A stretch of 64,000 bases of DNA from Pseudoclavibacter sp. RFBB5. Its GTDB lineage: Bacteria; Actinomycetota; Actinomycetes; Actinomycetales; Microbacteriaceae. Location: contig NZ_PSTZ01000001.1 in NCBI RefSeq assembly GCF_002931555.1, forward strand, positions 1-64,000. Direction: 5' to 3'. Position 1 is the first letter of the stretch. Each line of letters opens with the position of its first letter. The translations under genes were made by a program, and so were the position numbers. Shown one piece after another: positions 1-7,492 of this stretch. Under the pieces are notes generated by a model. That model saw only the letters and a program-made list of their open reading frames with translations. It was not told the DNA's origin and made no database searches.

Positions 1-324
1 GCGCTGGATCTCACCGGCCGCGTCGGACACGACCTTGCCGTGCTCGGACGTGATGATCTTCGCGAGCTCGAGCTTCCGCTCGTTCAGCAGCTCACGGAAG
101 CGGAACAGCACTCCCTGGCGCTTCGCCACGGAGGCGTTCGACCAGACGGGGAACGCGGCTTTGGCTGCGGCGACCGCGGCGTCGATCTCCGCCTGCTCCG
201 CCAGCGCGACGTTCGCGGTGGCGACACCCAGGGCAGGGTTGAAGACCGGGGCTGTGCGAGCCGGCGTCGTCGTTGCGAGGGCGCCGTCGATCCAGTGCTG
301 GATCGTGGGAAGTGCAGAGTCCAC
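1..324 (-). CDS. mmsA: CoA-acylating methylmalonate-semialdehyde dehydrogenase, N-terminal part only
   Basis: Reading the minus strand from a GTG at 322-324 gives VDSALPTIQHWIDGAL followed by an aldehyde-dehydrogenase N terminus (PVFNPALGVATANVALA, later FRELLNERKLELAKIITSEHGK). This pattern is typical of methylmalonate-semialdehyde dehydrogenase, which oxidises methylmalonate or malonate semialdehyde to propionyl-/acetyl-CoA in valine, beta-alanine or inositol catabolism. A GAGGAG ribosome site lies 6 bases before the GTG, supporting this start. The gene runs off the left edge after about 108 codons, so the catalytic cysteine cannot be seen. It is divergent from the second aldehyde dehydrogenase at 514. 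Family assignment is firm; the exact substrate is inferred from the N terminus only. Confidence 0.8.
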   Translation of the reverse strand, partial: MDSALPTIQHWIDGALATTTPARTAPVFNPALGVATANVALAEQAEIDAAVAAAKAAFPVWSNASVAKRQGVLFRFRELLNERKLELAKIITSEHGKVVSDAAGEIQR

Positions 325-513
325 GTGTTACTCCTCGGGCTTGCTTGGCTGGTGGGATGGCTGGTGTCTGCGGAGCAGAAGCATGGTCAGACTACGGACG
401 GCCACCCACGCCCGAGTGGCGGCTTTGTAGAGTCGAGGGTCAGCATTCGACCAAACTGGCAACGGGTTTTGCGTCAGACTGGCTTCGACACGATGGCCGA
501 GCTGAGGAGCGAC

Positions 514-1890
514 ATGTCCGAGTACCGAGTGCAGAATCCTGCGACTGGCGAGATCATCGAGACCTTCGACGACGCGACGGATGCGCAGATCGAGCAGGCC
601 GTCGCGAGCGCGGACGCCGTCTACCGCGAGTGGCGGGAGCGCAGCGTGCAGGATCGCGCCGCCGTCGTGCGGCGGGTCGCCGAGATCTTCCTCGAGCGCA
701 AGGACGAGCTCGCGCACCTCATCGCCGTCGAGATGGGCAAGTCGGTGCAGGAGTCGATCGACGAGGTCGAGTTCGCGGCGTCGATCATCGACTACTACGG
801 CGTGCACGGCCCGAGCCTCATCACCGACTTCGAGATCCCGAGCACGATCCCGGGCAAGGCGTACGTCGAGCACCGCCCCGTCGGCACCCTGCTCGGCGTC
901 ATGCCGTGGAACTTCCCGTACTACCAGGTGGCGCGCTTCGCTGCCCCGAACCTCGTGCTCGGCAACACCATCCTGCTCAAGCACGCCGACATCTGCGCGC
1001 GGTCTGCGCTGACCATCCAGGAGATCATGGAGCAGGCTGGCGTGCCGGTCGGTGGCTACCAGAACGTCTTCGCATCCCACGACCAGATCGCGACCCTCAT
1101 CGCGGACGACCGCGTGCAGGGCATCTCGCTGACGGGATCCGAGCGTGCCGGCGCGATCATCGGCGCCCAGGCGGGCCGCAACCTCAAGAAGTGCGTGCTC
1201 GAGCTCGGGGGCATCGACCCGATGGTGGTGCTCGACTCTGACGACGTCGCGGCCGTCGCGCAGCAGGCGTGGGACTTCCGCGTCTACAACGTCGGCCAGG
1301 TCTGCAACTCGAACAAGCGCCTCATCGTCATGGATGACATCTACGACGAGTTCGTGGAGGAGCTCAAGAAGCTCGCCACGGGGCTCGTGCCCGGCGACCA
1401 GCTCGACCTCGCCGATGGCGCCTTCTCGCCCATGTCGAGCCGGACAGCCGCCGAGACGGTGCACGCCCAAGTGCAGAAGGCCGTGGCAGAGGGCGCGACC
1501 CTCGAGGTCGGCGGAGTGCTGTCAGACGGACCTGGCGCCTACTACTCGCCAGCCGTGCTCACGGGTGTCCCGCGCGACTCCGAGTCGTACGGTGTCGAGA
1601 TGTTCGGCCCCGTCGCCACCGTCTACCGGGTGTCGAGCGACGAGGAGGCCCTCGAGCTCGCGAACGACTGCGCCCTCGGCCTAGGCGGCTCGGTCTTCTC
1701 GACCGACGAAGCGCGAGCCACCCGCGTCGCCCAGCGACTCGAGGTCGGGATGGCGCATGTGAACACGATCGCCGCGGAGGCCGCCGAGCTGCCATTCGGC
1801 GGCGTCAAGAACTCCGGCTTCGGTCGCGAGATGGGCCCCATCGGCATCGGAGAGTTCGCCAACAAGCGCCTGTTCTTCGTCTCCGCCTGA
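514..1890 (+). CDS. gabD: NAD(P)-dependent succinate-semialdehyde dehydrogenase-like aldehyde dehydrogenase
   Basis: 458 residues, the usual length for short GabD-type aldehyde dehydrogenases. It should oxidise an aldehyde such as succinate semialdehyde to the acid with NAD(P)+ in the cytosol. The general-base glutamate is in ELGG (E230) and the catalytic cysteine in GQVCNSNKR (C264); the cofactor-side MPWNFPYYQ motif is also present. The frame is open further upstream, but a GAGGAG ribosome site four bases before the ATG at 514 and the start of homology at MSEYRVQNP fix the start. The divergent mmsA gene suggests a shared catabolic theme. The precise semialdehyde substrate is not provable from the sequence. 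Confidence 0.85.
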   Translation: MSEYRVQNPATGEIIETFDDATDAQIEQAVASADAVYREWRERSVQDRAAVVRRVAEIFLERKDELAHLIAVEMGKSVQESIDEVEFAASIIDYYGVHGPSLITDFEIPSTIPGKAYVEHRPVGTLLGVMPWNFPYYQVARFAAPNLVLGNTILLKHADICARSALTIQEIMEQAGVPVGGYQNVFASHDQIATLIADDRVQGISLTGSERAGAIIGAQAGRNLKKCVLELGGIDPMVVLDSDDVAAVAQQAWDFRVYNVGQVCNSNKRLIVMDDIYDEFVEELKKLATGLVPGDQLDLADGAFSPMSSRTAAETVHAQVQKAVAEGATLEVGGVLSDGPGAYYSPAVLTGVPRDSESYGVEMFGPVATVYRVSSDEEALELANDCALGLGGSVFSTDEARATRVAQRLEVGMAHVNTIAAEAAELPFGGVKNSGFGREMGPIGIGEFANKRLFFVSA

Positions 1891-1925
1891 ACCGGGCGGG
1901 CGCCCCGCTCAGGCGTTGGCGCCGG

Positions 1926-2174
1926 TCAGTTGCTGCGGTTCGTGCGCTCGATGACTTCCTGGCCCGTGTTGGGGTCGATGACCTTGCGGGTCGTGGAGGT
2001 CGACTGCTTGCGGCGGAGGGCGGTCACGAGGCTGATGATGAACACGACGGCACCCGCTCCCATGAGGATGTAGCCGATCGTCTTCAGGTCGACGAAGCCG
2101 TCGAGGTCGATGTTGATGGCGAACGCCAGGATGGCGCCGATGACGATGAGTGCGATGCCGCTGCCGTAGCCCAT
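1926..2174 (-). CDS. DUF6458 family small membrane protein
   Basis: 82 residues beginning MGYGSGIALIVIGAILAFAI, with a first transmembrane helix (about 5-21), a short loop containing the aspartates of NIDLDGFVDLKTIG, a second helix (about 33-53), then a basic, hydrophilic tail. This arrangement matches the small two-helix actinobacterial DUF6458 family of unknown function. An AGGTCATCC stretch precedes the ATG. It is a single gene convergent with gabD. No function can be assigned. Confidence 0.8.
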   Translation of the reverse strand: MGYGSGIALIVIGAILAFAINIDLDGFVDLKTIGYILMGAGAVVFIISLVTALRRKQSTSTTRKVIDPNTGQEVIERTNRSN

Positions 2175-2325
2175 GGGATGACCTCCGTGTCGGATCGAGC
2201 GGACGTCGCTCGGGGTGCATCAAGTTTCGCACCGCTCGCGGCGTATATCGATGCTCAGTCTCCGATTCGTGGGCCTGGTGCGAAACGGTCAAGCGGTTCA
2301 GCCTGTCGCAGGCCATGATGGACCC

Positions 2326-2766
2326 ATGGAAGACGAGCAACTCATCACCGTCCTGACCGACGAGGAAAGCCGCGAGCTCCTGCGGGCCACGAAGTTCGGG
2401 CGCCTCGCGTTCGCGGTGAACGGCCGCGTCGAGATCTATCCGCTGAACATCGTGTTCAGTGAAGACGACGGCGAGCTCGTCTTCAAGTCGGCGCCCGGTT
2501 TCAAGCTCGCGGGGGCCTCCATCGCGAAAGAGGTCGTCTTCCAGGCCGATGCGGTCGGTGACGGCTTCGCGACGAGCCTCGTCGCCCGTGGTGTGGCGCG
2601 AGTGCTCAGCACTGAGGCGGAACTCGAGCGGGCAGAGCAGCTCGACGTGCGCCCCCTCATCGCGACGCCGAAGAACGAGTATGTCGCCATCACGGTGGCG
2701 GAGGTCACCGGCCGCCGGTACATCACCGGTGACGAGCCCGAGCCGCTCATCGACACCGTCGCGTGA
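2326..2766 (+). CDS. Pyridoxamine 5'-phosphate oxidase-like FMN-binding protein
   Basis: About 146 residues from ATG 2326. The body (SRELLRATKFGRLAFAVNGRVEIYPLNIVF, then GAPGFK-like loop and VVFQADAV) is the split-barrel fold of pyridoxamine-phosphate-oxidase-related proteins that bind flavin and often reduce F420- or FMN-dependent substrates. An open frame extends upstream to 2215, but homology starts at MEDEQLITVL. Its TGA overlaps the GTG of the next gene, so the two are probably co-transcribed. The substrate is unknown; a role as a general flavin/deazaflavin reductase is only a family-level inference. Confidence 0.75.
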   Translation: MEDEQLITVLTDEESRELLRATKFGRLAFAVNGRVEIYPLNIVFSEDDGELVFKSAPGFKLAGASIAKEVVFQADAVGDGFATSLVARGVARVLSTEAELERAEQLDVRPLIATPKNEYVAITVAEVTGRRYITGDEPEPLIDTVA

Positions 2767-3887
2767 CCGTGAGCGATTCCTCTCCGGGCCTGCCCTTGCT
2801 CGGCGTTCAGCCTGACCCCGTCGATCGCCTCATCCTCGATGAGGCTTCCGAACTCGAGGGTGTGGATGCGCCCCTCGCGGTCGTCGGCGACGGCACTGGT
2901 GCGCTTGCCGTCGCGGCTGCCGAGCGGTTCGAGCTCGACACGATCCGCACGTTCCACGACTCGGTCACGGATGAGCGGGCGAGCGACGAAGCGGTCCGGG
3001 CGAGCTTCCGCTCACTGAAGGCGGTGCGCTTCGGGCTCGAGCCAGCTCTTTTCGACGGGGTGCGGCTCGTTCTCCTGCGCCTCCCGAAGTCGCTCGCTGA
3101 ACTCGACGAGGTTCTGCGGCTCGTTGCCGCGCACGCGCATCCGGACGTGCGCGTCGTGGCCGGCGGGCGCATCAAGCACATGAGCCGCGGCATGAACGAG
3201 ACTCTCGAGCGGTCCTTCGCCTCCGTGTCCGCGAGCCTCGGCAGGCAGAAGTCGAGGGTGCTGCACGCGAGCGGTCCGAAGCCCGAGCTGCGCGACGCGG
3301 AGACCGGGTACCCGATCGTGCAGAACTCCGACGAACTGGGCTTCGCGATCGCGAGCCACGGCGGTGCGTTCGCGGGTCCTCGCCTCGATCTCGGCACGCG
3401 CGAGCTGCTTGCGGCGCTTCGTGACGTCCCCGCCGACGTGCTGCCAGAGCAGGGTGTCGGCGTCGACCTCGGCTGCGGCACGGGTGTGCTGGCGGTCTCG
3501 CTCGCAAGGCTCCGCCCGCGCTTCGAGGTCATCGCCAGCGACCGCTCCTGGACGGCGGTCGCCTCTGCCCGCGAGACGGCGCGGCTGGCTGGAGTCGAGG
3601 ACCAGGTTGAGGTGCGTCGGGAGGACGCGGGGTCGAGCATCGAGTCCGCGACCGTCGACGTGGTGCTCCTGAACCCGCCCTTCCACGACCGCCACGAGGT
3701 CGTCGAGGACATGGCGCATCCGCTCTTCCAGCAGGCCGCGCGCATGCTGAAGCCGGGCGGCGCCATGCTGACGGTGTTCAACTCGGGCCTCGCTCATCGC
3801 GCCGCGCTCGAGCGGACCGTCGGCCCGAGCACGCAGATCGCTCGAGGCGCGAAGTTCACCGTCGTCCTCAGCCGAAGACGCGACTGA
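2763..3887 (+). CDS. RsmC/RlmG-type rRNA (guanine-N2)-methyltransferase
   Basis: 374 residues, close to the length of RlmG. The N-terminal half (1-190) is a degenerate methyltransferase-like domain, and the C-terminal half is an active class I fold with the SAM-binding DLGCGTG motif (235-241) and the NPPF catalytic motif (304-307), as in enzymes that methylate exocyclic N2 of guanine in 16S or 23S rRNA. The GTG start overlaps the stop of the upstream gene (GTGA). Whether the target is G1207 of 16S or G1835 of 23S rRNA cannot be told from the sequence. Confidence 0.82.
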   Translation: MTVSDSSPGLPLLGVQPDPVDRLILDEASELEGVDAPLAVVGDGTGALAVAAAERFELDTIRTFHDSVTDERASDEAVRASFRSLKAVRFGLEPALFDGVRLVLLRLPKSLAELDEVLRLVAAHAHPDVRVVAGGRIKHMSRGMNETLERSFASVSASLGRQKSRVLHASGPKPELRDAETGYPIVQNSDELGFAIASHGGAFAGPRLDLGTRELLAALRDVPADVLPEQGVGVDLGCGTGVLAVSLARLRPRFEVIASDRSWTAVASARETARLAGVEDQVEVRREDAGSSIESATVDVVLLNPPFHDRHEVVEDMAHPLFQQAARMLKPGGAMLTVFNSGLAHRAALERTVGPSTQIARGAKFTVVLSRRRD

Positions 3888-3981
3888 TCGTCGCCTGCGC
3901 CCTGCCAGGCAACACAGCGGCGGATTGACGCGAACCGGCGGGCATCCGGTCGGTAGGCTGATCATCTGAACCGGAGGCGCA

Positions 3982-5538
3982 ATGACCGATCTCATCCACA
4001 TGCTTCGCGACTGGATGCCGAAGCAGCGCTGGTACTCGGGCGGTGAGGGCCGAGCACCGCAGCTCACCCACCTCGGCAGCTACGTGCTCGCCAACCCGAA
4101 TGGCGAGGCGGGTGTGCACCTCGTGACGGTGCCGTGCATGCTCGATTCCTCCGGGGACGTGCCGGTCGTCTATCAGGTGCCGATCGTGCTCCGCGAGGTG
4201 GATGCGCGTGTGCCCGCCCTCGGGTACATCGGGTCGATCAGCAACGCGGCCGGGCGCGTGAGCGCCGTCGTGGACGGACCTCACGACATCGCGTTCGCGA
4301 AAGCGCTCCTGGCGCTGTTGGAGCGTGAGGGGCATGCGACCGGCGCTGGCGGGCGAACCGACATCGCGGCGTACGGTCTGCCGATGCCCGGGGCCGTCGT
4401 CGGCAGCTTCGTCACCAGCCGGGTGCTGTCGGGCGAGCAGTCGAACACGTCCATCATCTGCGAGATGCGGCTGCCGGATGGCAGCGATGCTCCACCGCTC
4501 ATCCTCAAGGTGTTCCGGATGCTGCACGACGGCGAGAATCCGGAGGTGACGCTCCAGTCTGCGCTCACCGCGGCCGGATCGGTGCGGGTGCCCCCGGCCA
4601 TCGGGCATCTCTCGGGCTTCTGGCCTGACCCGCGCACGAGCAGCGGTCGTGCGTCGGGAAACTTCGTGTTCGCGCAGGAGTTCCTTCCGGGCGTGGAGGA
4701 TGCGTGGCGCGTCGCGCTTCGTGCCGCTGAGACGGGCGACGACTTCGGTGACGCCGCGTACACCCTCGGAACGGCAACCGCTGAGGTGCATCGCACGCTG
4801 CGCGACGTGCTTCCGAGCGTCGAGGCGACCGCCCCGAAGGTGCAGGCCGAGGTCGCCGCTATGCGCCAGCGGCTGGATGCGGCCATCGCGGTCGCGCCGT
4901 CGCTGGAGCGCCTGCGTGGTGCGGCAGAGGAGGTCTACGCGCGCGCGGCGGACATGAACTGGCCCCGCCTGCAGCGAGTGCACGGGGACCTTCACCTTGG
5001 CCAGGTGCTGGCCGTCGAAGATCGCGGCTGGGTGTTCCTCGACTTCGAGGGTGAGCCGCTGCGCAGCATCGAGCAGCGCAACACGGCGGATGCGCCGCAG
5101 CGTGACATCGCCGGAATCCTTCGCTCCTTCGACTACGTCGCAGGGTCGCTCGAGATGACGACCGGCCGCAACGTCGCGGGCGATTGGGCCGCGCGGGCGC
5201 GTCAGTCGTTCCTCAACGGCTACGCGGCAGCAGTGAGCGGTGAGCCGCGGGTCGGTCGCCACACCGGTGCGATCACCCTTGACGGACGGGCGGCCCGCCG
5301 ACAGGCGCAGGATGCACGCGACGGTGGCAGCGCTCGGGAAGGCGCGGGCGAGGGCCCGTCAGGCGGCTATCCGCGACCGGACGCGTCGGAGAATCGACCG
5401 CTGAGCGCTGCCGAGGCTGCTGCGCTCATCCGCGTGTTCGAACTCGACAAGGCCCTCTACGAAGTGATCTACGAAGCGTCGCAGAGGCCGGCCTGGCTGC
5501 GGATCCCCGTGCGGGCGGTGCAACGCATCCTCGCCTGA
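3982..5538 (+). CDS. mak: Maltokinase (Mak/Pep2 family)
   Basis: 518 residues. Maltokinase makes maltose 1-phosphate with ATP for the GlgE alpha-glucan pathway, normally from maltose made by TreS. The N-terminal cap domain starts with the characteristic LRDWMPKQRWYSGG, and the kinase core has HGDLHLGQV (from H334) and the metal-binding DFEG about 20 residues later, followed by QRDIAGILRSFDYVA. A GGAGG ribosome site precedes ATG 3982. An insertion of Ala/Arg/Gly-rich sequence lies near residues 430-465. No treS, glgE or glgB is nearby, which is unusual because mak often sits with or is fused to treS. Confidence 0.9.
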   Translation: MTDLIHMLRDWMPKQRWYSGGEGRAPQLTHLGSYVLANPNGEAGVHLVTVPCMLDSSGDVPVVYQVPIVLREVDARVPALGYIGSISNAAGRVSAVVDGPHDIAFAKALLALLEREGHATGAGGRTDIAAYGLPMPGAVVGSFVTSRVLSGEQSNTSIICEMRLPDGSDAPPLILKVFRMLHDGENPEVTLQSALTAAGSVRVPPAIGHLSGFWPDPRTSSGRASGNFVFAQEFLPGVEDAWRVALRAAETGDDFGDAAYTLGTATAEVHRTLRDVLPSVEATAPKVQAEVAAMRQRLDAAIAVAPSLERLRGAAEEVYARAADMNWPRLQRVHGDLHLGQVLAVEDRGWVFLDFEGEPLRSIEQRNTADAPQRDIAGILRSFDYVAGSLEMTTGRNVAGDWAARARQSFLNGYAAAVSGEPRVGRHTGAITLDGRAARRQAQDARDGGSAREGAGEGPSGGYPRPDASENRPLSAAEAAALIRVFELDKALYEVIYEASQRPAWLRIPVRAVQRILA

Positions 5539-5606
5539 GCGGAGGCGGGTTGCCGCTCGGCCCCTGGTCCCTGATGTCTGGTCGTCGGTTTGGGATGCAG
5601 ACGAAG

Positions 5607-5615
5607 TTATCCACA
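5607..5615 (+). other. Perfect DnaA-box consensus TTATCCACA
   Basis: The nonamer TTATCCACA stands alone 18 bases before a perfect inverted repeat and the zeta-toxin operon. A single box is not an origin. It may have regulatory meaning or be chance; no second box is evident nearby. Confidence 0.35.
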
Positions 5616-5632
5616 GATCAGGCACGCCATCG

Positions 5633-5678
5633 TTCCGGTTGCGTACTCGCGACTACGTTCGCGAGTACGCAACCGGAA
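5633..5678. promoter_or_regulatory. Perfect 20-bp inverted repeat, candidate operator of the zeta-type operon
   Basis: The arms 5633-5652 and 5659-5678 are perfect reverse complements separated by six bases (CTACGT). The right arm runs directly into the AAGG ribosome site and ends 8 bases before the GTG at 5687. In this position it would either bind an autoregulating protein or fold over the ribosome site in the mRNA. A terminator for the upstream maltokinase gene is a possible alternative, but there is no T-tract. Confidence 0.6.
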
Positions 5679-5686
5679 GGACGTAC

Positions 5687-6013
5687 GTGACGCGTGACAA
5701 CACTTTCAACAGCTTCGTGACCGACCCGCGAGGGGTGCCGAGCGCCGGAGGCTACTCGCCCGAGGTGTACGACCTGCTGCTCGACGCGGGTGGGCGACTG
5801 GCTTCGTTCTACGCGGCAAGAGCCGCCCGAGCTCGAAGCGCCCACGAGTACCGGCGCTGGCAGGACAAGCTCGCCGCGCTCCGCGAGGAGATCGCCGACG
5901 TCGATGCGCAGTCGAACGTGAGCGTCGTCGCGAAGCGCAACGAGCTGATCGAGCGCTACCGCGCCGAGACGCGCGGCAGCGAAGGGGCGGGCACCGTGCG
6001 CGGCGCGAGCTGA
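5687..6013 (+). CDS. Small helical protein A, possible antitoxin of the zeta-type kinase
   Basis: 108 residues from GTG 5687, which has a GGAAGG ribosome site; a TTG at 5639 would lie inside the inverted repeat and is unlikely. The core YSPEVYDLLLDAGGRLASFY, then a charged RRWQDKLAALREEIADVD stretch and ERYRAE, is clearly similar to the next protein (YDPMIYDAMREAANRLRSLY, QRWLEKQISVRVEADNVD, ARFKAE). It is predicted soluble and mostly helical. It is first in an operon that ends in a zeta-like kinase, so an antitoxin role is inferred from position. I do not recognise a named family. Confidence 0.6.
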   Translation: MTRDNTFNSFVTDPRGVPSAGGYSPEVYDLLLDAGGRLASFYAARAARARSAHEYRRWQDKLAALREEIADVDAQSNVSVVAKRNELIERYRAETRGSEGAGTVRGAS

Positions 6014-6055
6014 CCGACGGCGATGCGTGCAGACAACCACGATGAGAGGACGAGC

Positions 6056-6337
6056 ATGACCGAGGAACCCCAGAACGACGAGCGCGTCGAGCCTGTCGAG
6101 CCCGCCGACGACTACGACCCCATGATCTACGACGCGATGCGTGAAGCCGCGAACCGGCTTCGGAGCCTCTATGTCGCTCGACAGAACGAAGCGAGTTCTG
6201 AGGAGGAGCGGCAGCGCTGGCTCGAGAAACAGATCAGCGTTCGTGTTGAAGCTGACAACGTTGACACGTATTCGCTAGGGGCCGTTCAAGAGCTACGAGC
6301 GTCATTCGTTGCGCGGTTCAAGGCGGAGGAGCGTTGA
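6056..6337 (+). CDS. Small helical protein B, paralogue of protein A, possible antitoxin
   Basis: 93 residues from ATG 6056, preceded by GAGAGGA; an ATG at 6023 in the same frame lacks a good ribosome site. An acidic N terminus (EEPQNDERVEPVEPADDYD) precedes the part shared with the upstream protein: YDPMIYDAMREAANRLRSLYVAR, QRWLEK, VEADNVDTYS and RFKAEE. Its TGA overlaps the TTG start of the zeta-like kinase, implying translational coupling, as is usual for antitoxin-toxin pairs. Base composition here is noticeably less GC-rich than the surroundings (for example around 6230-6300). Function is inferred from context only. Confidence 0.6.
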   Translation: MTEEPQNDERVEPVEPADDYDPMIYDAMREAANRLRSLYVARQNEASSEEERQRWLEKQISVRVEADNVDTYSLGAVQELRASFVARFKAEER

Positions 6338-7461
6338 ATCTGCGGTCCGAGCTGTCCCGAGAAGAGCTGAACGCCATCTTCCGACGGTCGATCGAACCGG
6401 AAATCGAAGCGCTCCGTGTGAGCAATGAAGCTCTGGAACCGACGCTGGTTCTGGTCGGCGCCCAGCCTGGCGCAGGCAAGACTCGAACAGTCGGGCGTGC
6501 TCAGAAGGAGCATGTCGGTTCCAGTGCAGTTGTGGGTGACGACCTCCGCGTATTTCACCCCGACTACGTTCGTCTCATGCGTGAGGATCCGCTGCGGATG
6601 CCGGAGGTGACGGCGCAGGCGGCGGGTGCGTGGGCGCGCATGTCGAGCGACTACCTGCGGGAGCGTCAGGCGTCGGTTGTGTTCGAGACGACGTTCAGGC
6701 AGCCGGACGCGGTCGTGGCGACGGCGAAGGAGTTCCGGGATGCTGGCTACCGCGTCGAGGTGCGTGCGCTTGCCGTTCCCGAGGCCGTCTCACGCCTCGG
6801 GGTGCTGTCGCGCTATGCGGAGCAGGTGCGCGACCAGGGAGTGGGCCGTTGGACGCCGCAGGAGTTCCACGACAACGCCGCCGAGCAGATGCCGAAGTCG
6901 CTCGAACGGGTGATCTCCGAGGGCTACGTGGACAGGGCGCTCGTCGTCGACCGCGCCGGCCGCGCGCTCTACGCCGCCGACATCGACGCCGCCCTGGCGA
7001 GCTCGCCCGACGCGAGAGACGGCGTTCACGCTCGCACCGCTGTCGACAACGGCAGGGCGCTCGAGAACCTCGACCGTGCCTCCGCCCGCTCGTGGCTCGG
7101 CACGCTTGACCGAGACGCGAACGACGTCCTCGACCGCGCCACCCTGGGCCGCGACGTGCTGTCCACCATCGACGACCTCCGCCGCGACGGAGCCCGAATC
7201 GCACCCCTCGCGCACGAACCGAACAGCGCGGCAGCGTCCACCGCAGCCGCCAGGCTCACAGCCCTCGGCGACCGAACCAGCCAAGCGCGAGACGCTCTGG
7301 AACGCAGAACAGGGCACGACCAAGCTGCCGCTGCGCCCACACAGCAGCTGCAGTCGCAGCTCACCACCACACTCGACACGACACTCGGCACCAGTTCCCG
7401 GCTGCAGCCTGAAGCCGTGCGCACGCACACGCAGCAAGCAGCCCCTGTCCAAGAACGCTGA
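6334..7461 (+). CDS. Zeta-toxin family P-loop kinase
   Basis: 375 residues from TTG 6334, overlapping the preceding stop. The Walker A motif GAQPGAGKT (42-50), the VVGDDLRVFHPDY block (matching the substrate-binding aspartate region of zeta toxins) and VVFETTFRQPD are typical of zeta kinases, which phosphorylate UDP-N-acetylglucosamine and block peptidoglycan synthesis. The catalytic domain ends near residue 235; the last 140 residues are Ala/Arg/Asp/Gln-rich, low in predicted structure and not part of the classic toxin. The partner antitoxin would be one or both small proteins upstream instead of a classical epsilon protein. Toxicity and substrate are unproven. Confidence 0.78.
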   Translation: MNLRSELSREELNAIFRRSIEPEIEALRVSNEALEPTLVLVGAQPGAGKTRTVGRAQKEHVGSSAVVGDDLRVFHPDYVRLMREDPLRMPEVTAQAAGAWARMSSDYLRERQASVVFETTFRQPDAVVATAKEFRDAGYRVEVRALAVPEAVSRLGVLSRYAEQVRDQGVGRWTPQEFHDNAAEQMPKSLERVISEGYVDRALVVDRAGRALYAADIDAALASSPDARDGVHARTAVDNGRALENLDRASARSWLGTLDRDANDVLDRATLGRDVLSTIDDLRRDGARIAPLAHEPNSAAASTAAARLTALGDRTSQARDALERRTGHDQAAAAPTQQLQSQLTTTLDTTLGTSSRLQPEAVRTHTQQAAPVQER

Positions 7462-7492
7462 ACCAACACCGAGGGCACCGGGCTGCGTCAGG

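Noticed and set aside
40-513. Upstream extension of the gabD frame to position 40
   Set aside because: It overlaps the divergent mmsA gene; ribosome site and homology place the start at 514.
3868-5262. 464-residue minus-strand frame over maltokinase
   Set aside because: Antisense shadow with Arg/His/Val-rich composition; the plus strand holds a complete maltokinase.
5607-5615. DnaA box as a sign of a replication origin
   Set aside because: Only one box, no AT-rich stretch, no dnaA/dnaN nearby.
5639-5686. TTG start at 5639 for small protein A
   Set aside because: The extra 16 codons are encoded by the inverted repeat; GTG 5687 has a proper ribosome site.
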